A DNA stretch of 64,000 bases, taken from positions 53,534,001-53,598,000 of the forward strand of contig JAZBRS010000020.1 of NCBI GenBank assembly GCA_037176725.1. The letters run 5' to 3'. This DNA is from Posidonia oceanica. Lineage: Eukaryota > Streptophyta > Magnoliopsida > Alismatales > Posidoniaceae. Below the pieces are notes generated by a model. That model saw nothing but the letters and a program-made list of their open reading frames with translations, was not told the origin of the DNA and did not search any database. Both the position numbers and the translations under genes were made by a program. Of the stretch, positions 22,992-36,100 are shown piece by piece (within the stretch, counting starts at the first letter, position 1; each line of letters opens with the position of its first letter).

Positions 22992-24199
22992 GCAGGGGTC
23001 CAGCGCGATTGTTTCCTCGGTCGAGGACAAGCCTTCTGCTCCGCGTGACCTGCTGGGGTCCCGCGCACATGTTTCCTCAGTTGATGACAAGTCTTCTACT
23101 CCGCATGACCTGCTGGGGTCCTGCACGCTAGTTTCCTCGGTTAAGGACAAGCCTTCTGCTTTGCGTGACCTGCTGGGGTCCCGTGTGCTTGTTTCCTTAG
23201 TTGAGGGCAAGCCCTCCGCTTCGCGCGACCATACCATGGGGTCCCGCCTGGTTGCTCCTCTGTCGAGGACAAGCCGCTTCGCGTGACTTTACCGCAGTCC
23301 CGCCTGCTTACTCCTCCGTTGAGGACAAGCCACTTCGCGCAACCCTGCCAGGGTCCCGCCTTCTTTCTCCGCCGTTGAGGACAAGCCACTCCGCGCGACC
23401 CTACCGTGGTCCCGCCTGCTTGCTCCTCTATTGAGGACAAGCCGCTTCGCGCGACCCTGCCAGGGTTCTACCAGCTTGTCCCTCCGTTGAGGACAAGTCG
23501 CTTCGTGCAACCTAGCCAAGGGGTCCCGCCTGCTTGCTCCTACGTCAAGGACAACCCGCTTCGCGCGACCCTACCGGGGTTTTGCCTGCTTGCTCCACCG
23601 TTGAGAACAAGCCGCTTCACACGACCCAGCTAGGTTCCCGCCTGCTTGCTCCTCCGTCGAGGATAAGCTGCTTCGCTCGACCCTGCCGGGGTCCTGCTGG
23701 CTTGCTCCTCCGTCAACAACAAGCCATTTTGCGCGACCCAGCCGGAGTCCCGCTTGCTTGCTCCTTCGTTGAGGACAAGTCGCTTCGTGCGACTCTGTCG
23801 GGGTCCCGCCTACATGCTCCGCCATTGAGGACAAGCCGCTTCGCGTGACCTTGCCGAAGGGTCCTACCTACATGCTCCTCCATCGAGGACAAGTAGCTTC
23901 GCACGACCCTACCGGGGTCCCTCTTACATGCTCCCTCGTCGAGGACAAGCCGCTTCGCGCGACCCAGCCTGCTTCCTTCTCTGTCGAGGACAAGCTGCTT
24001 CACGTGACCCTACCGAGTTCCCGCCTGCTTGCTTATCTGTTAAGGGCAAGCCGCTTTACACGACCCTATCAGGCGGTCCCACCTGCTTGCTCCATCGTTG
24101 AAGACAAGCCGCTTCGCGCGACCCTGCCTGGGGTTCTCGCCTACTTGCAACTTCGTCGAGAACAAGTTGCTTCGCGCGACCCTAACAGGAGGTCGCACT

Positions 24200-27100
24200 T
24201 GCTTGCTCCTCCGTTGAGGACAAGCCACTTCGTGCGACCCTACCGGGGTGCCGCCTGTTTACTCCTGTGTTAAGGAGAAGCTGCTTCGTGCGACCTTGCT
24301 GGAGTCCTGCTGCATGCTCCTCCGTCGAGGACAAGCCGCTTCTCGCAACCCTTCCGGGGTGTCCTGCCTGCTTGCTCCTTCCTCGAGGACAAGTCGTTTC
24401 TCGTGACCCCGCCGAGGTCTCGCCTTCGTGCTCCTCCGTCGTGGACAAGTTGCTTTGCGCAACCCTGCCGGGGTCCTGCCTGATTCCTCCTTTGTCGAGA
24501 ACAAGTCGCTTCGTGCGACCCTACCAGGGTCCTACTTGCTTCCTCCTTTATCAAGGACAAGCCGTTTCGTGTGACCCTACTGCGGTCCCACCTGCTTGCT
24601 CCTCTGTTGAGGACAAGTTGCTTCTTGCGACCCTGTCGGGGTCCCGCCTGCTTGCTCCTCCGTTGAGGACAAGCCGCTTCGTGCGACGCTGCCGGGGTTA
24701 CGACAGCTTACTCCTTCGATGAGGATAAGAAGCTTCGCGCGACCATGCCAGGGTCCCGCCAGCTTATTCCACCGTCGTGGAAAAGCCGCTTCGCGTGACC
24801 CTGTCGAGGGGTCCTGCCTGCTTGCTCCTCCGTCGAGGACAAGCAGCTTTGCACAACCCTGCCGGGGGTCCTGCCTACTTGCTCCTCTATCAAGGACAAG
24901 AAGCTTCGCGCGACCCTGCCGGGGTCCTGCCTGCTTGCTCCTTTGTTGAGGACAAGCCACTTCGCACAACGTTGCCGTGGTCCCGCCTGCTTATTCCTTC
25001 GTTGAGGACAAGCCGCTTCGCGTGACCCTACCGGGGTCCCGCCTGCTTGCTCCACCATCGAAGACACGCCGCTTCGCGTGACCCTGCCTGGGTCCTGCTT
25101 GCTTGCTCCTCCATTGAGGACAAGCCGCTTCGCACGACCCTAGCGGGTGGTCCTGCTTGCTTGCTCCTCCATCAAGGAAAAGACGCTTCGTGCGACCTGG
25201 CCAGGGTACCGCCTGCTTGATCCTCTGCCATGGACAAGCCGCTTCGCTCGACCCTGCCGGGGTGACGCCTACTTGCTCCTCTATCGAGGACAAGTTGCTT
25301 CGCACGACTGTACAGGGGTCCCGCTAGCTTGATCCTCCGTCGAGGACAAGCCGCTTCACGCGACCCTACCGTGGTCCTGCCAGCTAGCTCCACTGTTGAG
25401 GACAGGCCGCTACACGCGACATAGCCGAGGTCCCGCCTGCTTTCTCCTCTGTTGAGGACAAGTCCCTTCGCGCAACCAAGCTGGGTTCCCGCCGGCTTGC
25501 TCCTCTGTTGAGGACAAGCCGCTTTACGTGACCCTGCAGGGGTCCCGCCTGCTTACTCCTCTATTGAGGACAAGTAGGTTCGTGCAGCCTTGCCGGTGTC
25601 CCACCTGCTTGTTCCTCCGTCAAGGACAAACTGCTTCGTGCGACCATGCTGGGGGGTCCCGCCTGCTTGCTCCTCCGTTCAGACAAGATGCTTCACGCGA
25701 CCCTGCTGGGGACTGGCCAGCTTTCTCCTCCATTGAGGACAAGCTATTTCGCACGAACCTGCCGGGATCCCGCCTGCTTGCTCCTCCGTTGGGGACTAGC
25801 CACTTCGTGCGACTCAATCAGGCTCCCACCTGCATGCTCCTCTGTCGAGGACAACCGATTCGTGCGACCCTACCGTGTTCCCACCTACTTGCTCCTCTAT
25901 CGAGGACAAGCCGCTTCGCACGACCCTGCCGAAGTCCTGCCTACATGCTCCTCTGTTGAGGATAAGCTGCTTCGCGCGGCCCTACCGGGGTCCCGCCTGC
26001 TTGCTCGTACAGTGAGGATAAGTCGCTTCGCGCGACCCTACCGGGGTCCCTCCTGCTTGCTAGTCCGTGAAGGACAAGCCGCTTCGCGCGACCCTATAGG
26101 GTGGTCCCGCCTACTTGCTCCAGCGTCGAGGAGAAGCCGCTTCGCGAACCCTACCAGCGTCCTGCCTGCTTGCTCCACCGTCGAGAACAAGCCGCTTCGC
26201 GTGACCCTGCCAGGGTCCAGCTTGCTTGCACCTCCGTCAAGGACAAGCCACTTCGCATGACTCAGCCAGGGTCCCGCCTACTTGCACCACTTTCGAGGAC
26301 AAGCCGCTTCATGGGACCCTATTGGGGGGTCCCGCCTGCTTACTACTCCTACGTCGAGGACATGTCGCTTCGCGCGACCATGCCGAGGGGTCCCGCCTGC
26401 TGGCTCCTTCGTCGGGGACATGCCGCTTCGTGCGACCCAGCCGGAGTCCTGCCTGCTTGCTCCTCCGTCGAGGACAAGCCGCTTCGTGTGACCCTTCCGG
26501 AGTGTCTCGCCTACTTGCTCCTTCGTCGAAGACAAGTCGGTTCATGCAACCCTGCCGGGGTCCTGCCTGCTTGCTCTTTCGTTGTAGACAAGCCGCTTCG
26601 CGTGACCCAATAGTGGTCCCGCCTGCTTGCTCCTTCATCAAGGACAAGCTGCTTTGCGCGACCCTGCCGGGGTCCTGCCTACTTGCTCCTCCATTGAGGA
26701 CAAGCCGCTTCGCGCGACCCTGCCGGGCGGTCCTGCCTGCATGCTCCTCCGTCGAGGACAAGTAACTTCGCACAACCCTACTAGGGTCCCGACTGCTTCA
26801 TCCCCTGTCGACGACAAGCCGCTTCGCACGACACAATCGGGGTCCTGCCTACTTGCTTCTCCGTCGAGGACATGCCGCTTCGTGTCACCCTACTGGGTTC
26901 CCGCCTGCTTGCTCCACCGGTGAAGAGAAGCCGCTTCGCGCGACCCTGCCTACAGGTCCCGCCTGCATGCTACTCCGTCGAGGACAAGCCGCTTCACGCG
27001 ACCCTACAGGGGTTCCCACTTGCTTGCTCCTCCGTTGAGGGTAGGCTGGTTCGTGCAACCCTGTCGGGGTGCCTCTTGCTTGCTCCTGCGTTGAGGGCAA

Positions 27101-30100
27101 GTAGCTACGCGCGACCCTAGCGGGGTCTCGCCTGCTTACTCCTTTGTTAAGGAGAAGCTGCTTCGCGCGACCATACCGAGGTCCCACCTGCATGCTCCTC
27201 CATCGAGGCCAAGTTGCTTCTTGCGAACCTTCCAGAGTGTCCCGCCTGCTTGCTCCTTATTCGAGAACAAGCCGCTTCGTGTGACCCCGCCGAGGCCCCG
27301 CCTGCGTGCTCCTCCATCGTGGACAAGTCACTTCGTGCGACCCTGCCGGGGTCTTGCCTGATTACTCCTTCGTCGAGGACAAGCTGTTTCATGCGACCCT
27401 ACTAGGGTCCAGCTTGCTTGCTCCTCCGTCAAGGACAAGCCGCTTCGCGCAACCCTACCGCAGTCCTGCCTGCTTGCTCCTCTGTTGAGGACAAGCTGCT
27501 TCATGCGACCCTACCGAGGTCCCGCCTGCTTACTCCTCCGTTGAGGACAAGCCTTTTCGCGCGACGCTGCCAGGGTCACGTTTGCTTGCTCCTCCATTGA
27601 TGACAAGCAGATTCACGCGACCTTGTCGGGGTCCCACCATCTTGCTCCACCGTCGTGGACAAACCGCTTTGCGTGACCCTACCGGGGGTCCTGTCTGCTT
27701 GCTCCTCCGTTGAGGAGAAGCAGCTTCGCGTGACTCTGCCGGGGGTCCCGCCTACTTGCTCCTCTGTCGGGGACAAGCAGCTTCGCGCGACCCTGTCGAG
27801 GGGGTCCCGCTTGGTTGTTCCAACGTCGAGCACAAGTCGCATCGCGCGACCCTGCCAGGGTCCCGCCTGCTTGCTCCTCCGTTGAGGACAAGATGCCTCG
27901 CGTGACCCTGCCGTGGTCCCACCTGCTTCGTCCTCCGTTGAGGACAAGCTGCCTCATGCGACCCTGCCGGGGTCCTGCCTGCTTGCTCCTCCATCGAGGA
28001 CACGCTGCTTCGCATGACCCAGCCTCGGTCCCGCCTGCTTGCCCTTCCATTGAGGACAAGTCGCTTCGCGCAACCCTAACGGGTGGTCCCACTTGCTTGC
28101 TCCTTCATCGAGGAAAAGACGCTTCGCTCGACCATGCTAGGGTCCCGGCTGCTTGATCATCCGTTATGTACAAGCTGCATCGCGCAACCCTGCCGGGGTC
28201 ACACCTACTTGCTCCTCCGTCGAGGATAAGCCGCTTCGCACGACTGTACAGGGGACCCACCTGCTGGATCCTCCGTTGAGGATAAGCCGATTCGCGCGAC
28301 CCTGCCGTAGTCTTGCTAGCTTGCTCCACTGTTGAGGACAAGCCGCTACGCGCGACCCAGCCGAGGTCCCGCCTACGTTCTCCTCTGTTGAGGACAAGCC
28401 CCTTCGCACGACCATGCCGAGGGGTCCCGCCTGCTGGCTCCTCCATCGGGGACATGCCGTTTCGTGCGACCCAGCCAGGGTTTCGCCGGCTTGCTCCTCC
28501 GTTGAAGACAAGCCACTTCACGTGACCCTGCAGGGGTCCTGCCTGCTTACTCCTCCGTTGAGGACAAGTAGCTTCGCGCGGCCTTGCCGATGTCCCACCT
28601 ACTTGTTCCTCCGTCAAGGACAAACTGCTTCGCGTGACCATGCTGGGGGGGTCCCGCCTGCTTGCTCCTCCGTTCAGACAAGTCGCTTCGCGGGACCCTG
28701 TTGGGGTCCGACCAGCTTTCTCCTCCATTGAGGACAAGCCATTTCGCGCGAACCTGCCGAGATCCCGCTTGCTTGCTCCTCCGTCGGGGACTAGCCGCTT
28801 CGTGCGACTCAATCGGGCTCCCACTTGCATGCTCCTCCGTCGAGGACAATCGATTCATGCGACCCTACCGTGTTCCCGCCTACTTGCTCTTCTGTTGAGG
28901 ACAAGCCGCTTCGCACGACCCTGCCGAAGTCCTGCCTACATGCTCCTCTGTTGAGGATAAGCTGCTTCGCGCGACCTTGCTGGGGTCCCGCCTACTTGCT
29001 CGTACAGTGAGGATAAGTCGCTACGCGCGACCCTGCCGGGGTCCCTCCTACTTGCTAGTCCGTGGAGGACAAGCCGCTTCGCATGACCCTACAGGGTGGT
29101 CCCGCCTGCTTGCTCCAGCGTCGAGGAGAAGCCGCTTCGCGAACCCTACCAGCGTCCTGCCTGCTTGCTCCACCGTCGAGAACAAGCCGCTTCGCGCGAC
29201 CCTACCAGGGTCCAGCCTGCTTGCACCTCCGTCGAGGACAAGCCTCTTCGCGTGACTCAGCTGGGGTCCCGCCTGCTTGCACCACTTACGAGGACAAGCC
29301 GCTTCATGGGACCCTACTGGGGGGTCCTGCCTGCTTACTCCTACGTCAAGGACAAGTTGCTTCACACAACCATGCCGAGGGGTCCCGCCTACTGGCTCCT
29401 CCGTCGGGGACATGCCGCTTCGTGCGACCCAGCCGGAGTCCTGCCTGCTTGCTCCTCCGTCGAGGACAAGCCGCTTCGTGTGACCCTTCCGGAGTGTCTC
29501 GCTTACTTGCTCCTTCGTCGAGGAAAGCTGCTTCACGCGACCCTGCCGGGGTCCCGCCTCCTTGCTCTTCCGTTGTGGACAAGTCGCTTCGCGCGACCCA
29601 ACCGTGGTCCCGCCTGCTTGTTCCTCCGTCGAGGACAAGCCACTTCGTGCGACCCTGCTGAGGTCCCGCCTACTTGCTCCTCCATTTAGGACAAGCAGCT
29701 TCGCACGACCCTACCGGGCGGTCTTGCCTGCATGCTCCTCTGTCGAGGACAAGTAACTTCGCATGACCCAGCCGGGGTCGTGCCTGCTTCGTCCCCCGTC
29801 GAGGACAAGCCACTTCGTGTGACACAGCCGGGGTCCTACCTACTTACTTCTCCGTCGAGGACAAGCCGCTTCGTGTCACCCTACCAGGTTCCCGTCTGCT
29901 TGCTCCTCCGTTGAGGGCAAGCCGCTTTGCGCGAGACTGTTGGGCGGTCCCGCCTGCTTGCTCCACCGATGAAGAGAAGCCGCTTCGCGTGACCATGCCT
30001 ACAGGTCCCGCCTGCATGCTACTCCGTCGAGGACAAGCCGCTTCGCGCGACCCTACCAGGGGTCCCATTTGCTTGCTCCTCCGTTGAGAGCAGGCCGGTT

Positions 30101-33100
30101 CGTGTGACCCTGCCGGGGTGCCGCCTGCTTGCTCCTGCGTTGAGGACAAGTAGCTACACGCGACCCTAGTGGGGTCTCGCCTGCTTACTCCTTGGTTAAG
30201 GAGAAGCTGCTTCGTGCGACTATACTGGGGTCCCACCTGCATGCTCCTCCGTCGAGGACAAGCTGCTTCTTGCGAACCTTCCGGAGTGTCCCACCTGCTT
30301 GCTCTTTCTTCGAGGACAAGCCACTTCGTGTGACCCCGCCGAGGCCCCGCCTGCGTGCTCCTCCGTCGTAGACAAGTCACTTCGTGCGACCCTACTGGGG
30401 TCCTGCCTGATTGCTCCTCTGTCGAGGACAAGCCGTTTCATGCTACCCTACCAGGGTCCAGCTTGCTTGCTCTTCTGTCAAGGACAAGCCGCTTCGTGCA
30501 ACCCTGCCGCAGTCCCGCCTGCTTCCCCTCCGTTGAGGACAAGATGCTTCATGCGACCCTACCGAGGTCCCGCCTGCTTACTCCTCCGTTGAGGTCAAGC
30601 CTCTTCGTGCGACGTTGCCGGGGTCACGCCTGCTTGCTCCTCCGTTGATGACAAGCAACTTCGCGCAACCTTGCCAGGGTCCCGCCATCTTGTTCCACCG
30701 CCGTGGACAAGCCGCTTCGCATGACCCTACCGGGGGTCCTGTCTGTTTACTCCTCCGTCGAGGACAAGCAGCTTTGCACGACTCTGCTGGGGGTCCCACC
30801 TACTTGCTCCTCTGTCGGGGACAAGCAGCTTCGCACGACCCTACCGGGGCGTCCCGCTTGGTTGCTCCAACGTCGAGGACAAGCCGCATCGCGCGACCCT
30901 GCCGGGGTCCTGCCTGCTTGCTCCTCCATTGAGGACAAGATGCCTCGCACGACCCTGCCGTGGTCCCGCCTGCTACGTCCTTCGTTGAGGACAAGCTGCT
31001 TCGCGCGACCCTGCCGGGGTCCTGCCTGCTTACTCCTCCATCGAGGACACGCTGCTTTGCGTGACCCAGCCTAGGTCCCGCCTGCTTGCTCCTCCATTGA
31101 GGACAAGCCGCTTCGCGCAACCCTAACGGATGGTCCTGCTTGCTTACTCCTCCATCTTGGAAAAGCCACTTCGCACGACCCTGCCAGGGTCCCGCTTGCT
31201 TGATCCTCCGTCTTGGACATGTCGCTTCGCGCGACCCTGGCAGGTGGTCCCACTTGCTTGCTCCTTCATCGAGGAAAAGACACTTCGCTCGACCATGTCA
31301 GAGTCCCGCCTGCTTGATCATCCGTCATGTACAAGCCGCATCGCGCGACCCTACCGGGGTCACGCCTACTTGCTCCTCCATTGAGGATAAGTCGCTTCGC
31401 ACGACCGTACACGGGACCCACTCGCTTGATCCTCCGTTGAGGACAAGCCACTTCGCACGACCCTGCCGCAGTCCTGCCAGCTTGCTCCACTATTGAAGAC
31501 AAGTCGCTACGTGCGACCCAGCCGAGGTCTCGCCTGCGTTCTCCTCCGTTGAGGACAAGCCCCTTCGTGCGACCATGCCGGGGTCCCGCTGGCTTGCTCC
31601 TCCATTGAGGACAAGCCGCTTCGCGTGACCCTACTGGGGTCCCGCCTGCTTTCTCCTCCGTTGAGGACAAGTAGCTTCGCACGGCCTTGCCGGTGTCCCG
31701 CCTGCTTATTCCTACATCGAGGACAAACTACTTCGCACGACCATGCTGGGGGGTCCCGCCTGTTTACTTCTCCGTCGAGGATAAGTTGCTTCATGCGACC
31801 CTACTGGGGTCCGGCCAGCTTGCTCCTCTGTTGAGGACAAGCCGCTTCGCGCGAAGCTGCTGGGATCCTACTTGCTTGCTCCTCCGTCGAGAACTAGCCG
31901 CTTCGAGCGACCCAGCCGGGCTCCCACTTGCATGCTCCTCCATTGAGGACAAGTCGATTCATGCGACCATGTCGTGTTCCCACCTAGTTGCTCCTCTATC
32001 AAAGACAAGCCGCTTCGTGCAACCCTACCCAGGTTCTGCCTGCATGCTCCTCTGTTGAGGACAAGCCGCTTCGCGCGATCCTACCGGGGTCCTGCCAGCT
32101 TGCTCCAACATTAAGAACAAGCCGCTTCGCGCAACCTTGCCGGGTTCAGCCTGCTTGCTACTCCGTGGAGGACAAGCCACTTCGCGCGACCCTGCTGGGC
32201 GGTCCCGCCTGCTTGCTCCAGTGTCGAGGAGAAGCCGCTTCGCGAACCATGCCGGGGTCCCGCCTCCTTACTCCTCCGTCGAGGACAAGCCGCTTCGCGG
32301 GACCCTGCTAGGGTCCCGCCTGCTTGCACCTCGGTCGAGGACAAACTGCTTCGCGTGATACAACCGGGGTCCCGCCTGCTTGCACCACTGTTGAGGACAA
32401 GCCGTTTCGTGGGACCCTGCTGGGGGGTCCCGCCTACTTGCTCTTACGTTGAGGACAAGTCACTTCACGCGACCATGCCGAGGGGTCCCGCTTGCTGCCT
32501 CCTCTGTCCAGGACATGCCGCTTCGTGTGACCCAGCCAGGGTGCCGCAAGCTTGCCCCTCTGTTGAGGACAAGCTGCTTCGTGCGACCCGGCCGTGTTCC
32601 CGCCTGTTTGCTCCACCATTGGGAATCAGCCGCTTCACGCAACCCTACCGGGGTCCCGCCTGCTTTCTCCTCTATCGAGAACAAACTGCTTCGTGTGACC
32701 CTTCCATGGTGTCCCACCTGCTTGCTCCTTCGTCGAGGACAAGCCGCTTTACGCGACCCTGCTAGGGTCCCGTCTGCTTGCTCTTTTGTTGTGGACAAGC
32801 TACTTCACGCGACCCTACCGTGGTCCCGCCTGCTTGCTCCTCCGTCGAGGACAAGCCGCTTCACGCGATCCTGCCGGGGTCCTGCCTACTTGCTCCTCCG
32901 TTGAGGACAAGCCATTTCGCACGACCCTGCCGGGCGGTCCTGTCTGCATGCTCCTCCGTCGAGGACAAGTAACTTCGTAGGACCCTACTAGGGTCCCGCT
33001 GCATGCTCCCCCATCAAGGACAAGCCGTTTCGCGCGACGTAGTTGGGGTCCCGCCTACTTACTTCTCCGTCGAGGACATGCCGCTTCGCGTGACCCTGCC

Positions 33101-36100
33101 GAGTTCCTGCCTGTTTGCTCCTCTGTTGAGGGCAAGCCGCTTTGTGCGACCCAATCGGGCGGTCCCGCCTGCTTGCTCCACCATTGAAGACAAGTCGCTT
33201 CGCGCGACCCTGCCTTCGAGTCCCGTTTGCTTGCTACTCCGTCGAGGACAAGCCACTTCGTGCGACCCTACCGGGGGTCCCACTTGCTTGTTCCTCCGTT
33301 TAGGGCAAGCTGATTCGTGCGACCTTGCCGAGGTGCCGCCTTCTTGCTCCTACATTGAGGACAAGCAGCTACGCGCGACCTTAACGGGGTCCCGCCTGCT
33401 TGCTTCACCATTGAAGACAAGCCGTTCCGCACGACCCTGCCTACGGGTCCAGCCTGCTTGCTACTCTGTCAAGTACAAGCCGCTTCGCGTGACCCTACCG
33501 GGGGATCCCACTTGCCTACTCCTCCGTTGAGAATAAGCCAGTTCGTGCGACCTTGCCGGGGTGCCGCCTGCATGCTCCTACGTTGAGGACAAGCAGCTAT
33601 GCACGACCCTAGCGTGGTCTCGCCTGCTTGCTCCTTTGTTAATGAGAAGCTGCTTCGCGCGACCATACTGGGGTCCCGCCTGCATGCTCTTCCGTTGAGG
33701 ACAAGCAGCTTCTCGCGAACCTTCCCGGGTGTCCCGCCTGCTTGCTCCTTCTTCGAGGACAAGCCGCTTCGCAGGACCCTGCTGGATGGTCTCGCTGGCT
33801 TGCTCCAACGTCGAGAACAAGCCGCTTCGCGCGACCCTGCCGGGGTCCTGCATGCTTGCTCCTCCGTTGGGGGCAAGCCGCTTCGCTGGACCTTGCTAGG
33901 GTCTCGCCTACTTGCTCCTCCATCGAGGACAAGCCGCTTCACGTGACGCAACCGGGGTCCAGAATGCTTGCTCCTCTGTTGAGGACAAGCTGCTTCGTGG
34001 GACCCTGCTGGGGGGTCCCACCTACTTACTCCTCCATTGAGGACAAGCTACTTCGCGCGATGCTGCAGGGGTCACGTCTGCATACTCCTCCATTAAGGAC
34101 AAGCAACTTCGCACGACCTCACTAGGGTCACGCCAGCATGTTCCACCGTCATGGAAAGCCACTTCCCGTGACCCTGCCGGGGGTCCTGCCAGCTTACTCC
34201 TAAGTCGAGGACAAGCAGCTTCGCGCGACCCTGCCGAGGGTCCTGCCTACTTGCTCCTCAGTCGGGGACAAGTAGCTTCGTGCGACCCTATCGGGGGGTT
34301 CCGCTTGCTTGCTCCTCCGTCGAGGACAAGCTGCTTTGCGCAACCCTGCAGAGGTCTCGCCAGCTTGTTCCTCCATCGAGAACAAGCCGCTTCGCGCGAC
34401 TCTGCCAGGGGTTTCCGCTTGCTTGCTCCTCCGTCGAGGACAAGCTGCTTCGTGCGACCCGGCCGGGGTCCCGCTAGCTTGCTTCTCTGTTGAGGACAAG
34501 CCACTTCGCGTGACTCTGCCGGGGTCCCGCCTGCTTGCACCTTCGTTGAAGACTACCTACTTTGCACGGACCTGCCGGGGTTACGCCTGCTTGCTGCTCC
34601 GTCGAGGACACGCTGCTTTGCGTGACCCAGCCTAGGTCCCGCTTGCTTGCTCCTCCATTGAGGACAAGCCGCTTCGCGTGACCATGGCGGGTGGTCTCGC
34701 TTGCTTGCTCCTCCGTCGAGGAAAAGCCGCTTCGCGCGACCCTACCTGGGTCCCGCCTGCTTGATCCTCCGTCATGGACAAGCCGCTTCGCGTAACCTTG
34801 CCGGGGTCATGCCTGCTTGCTCCTCCGTCGAGGACAAGCCACTTCGCGCGACCTTACAAGGGTCCTGCCAGCTTGATGCTTCGTCGAGGATAAGTCGCTT
34901 CGCGTGACCCTGCGGCGGTCCTGCTAGCTTGCACCACTGTTGAGGACAAGCCGCTATGCACGACCCAGCCGAGGTTCCGCCTGCTTGCTCCTCCGTTGAG
35001 GACAAGCCCCTTCGCGTAACCATGCTAGGGTCCCGCGTACTTACTCCTCTGTTGAGGACAAGCCCCTTCGCGCAACCATGCTAGGGTCCCGCGTACTTAC
35101 TCCTCCGTTGAGGACAAGCCGCTTCGTGCGACCCTGCTGGGGTCCCGCATGCTTACTCCTCCGTCAAGGACAAGTAGCTTCGCGCGGCCTTGCCAGTGTC
35201 TTGCCTCCTTGTTCCTCCGACGAGAACAAACTGCTTCGCGCGACCATGCTGGGGGGTCCTGCCAGCTTGTTCCTCTGTCTAGGAAAAGCCACTTCGCGCG
35301 ACACTACCAGGCGGTCTCGCCTGCTTGCTCCTCCATCGAGGATAAGCCACTTTGCGTGACCCGGCCAGGGTCCCACCTGCTTGCTCCTCCATTGAGGACA
35401 CGTCGCTTCACGCGACCCTTACGGGTCCTGCCAGCTTGCTCCTCCGTCGAGGACAAGCTGCTTCACGCGACCCTGCCGTGTTCTCGCCTACTTGCTCCTC
35501 TATCGAGAACAAGCCATTGCGCACGACCCTGCCGGAGTCCTGCCTGCTTACTCCTCTGTTGAGGACAAGCCGCTTCGCGTGACCCTACCGGAGTCCCGCC
35601 TGCTTGCCCCTACAATTAGGACAAGCCACTTCGCACAACCCTGTCGGGGTCCCGCCTGCTTGCTACTCCATGGAGGACAAGCCGCTTCGTGCGACCCTGT
35701 TGGGTGGTCCCGCCGACTTGCTCCAACGTCGAGGACAAGCCACTTCGCACGACCATGCCGGGGTTCCGCCTCCTTGTTCCTCCATCATGGACAAACCGTT
35801 TCACACGACATTGCTAGGGGGTCCCGCCTGCTTGCTCCTTCGTCGAGGACAAGTCGCTTCGCACGACCCGGCTGGGATCCCGCATGCTTGCTCCTCCGTC
35901 GAGGACAAGCCGCTTCGCACGACCCTGCCGGGGTCCCGCCTACTTGCACCTCCGTCGTGGACAAGCTGCTTCGCGCGACCCTGAAGTAGTCCCACATGTT
36001 GGATCCTCCGTCGAGAACAAGCCGCTTCGCGCGACCCTGCCGAGGTCATGCCTGCTTCCTCCTCTACTGATGACGAGCTACTTCACGCGACCTTGACGGG

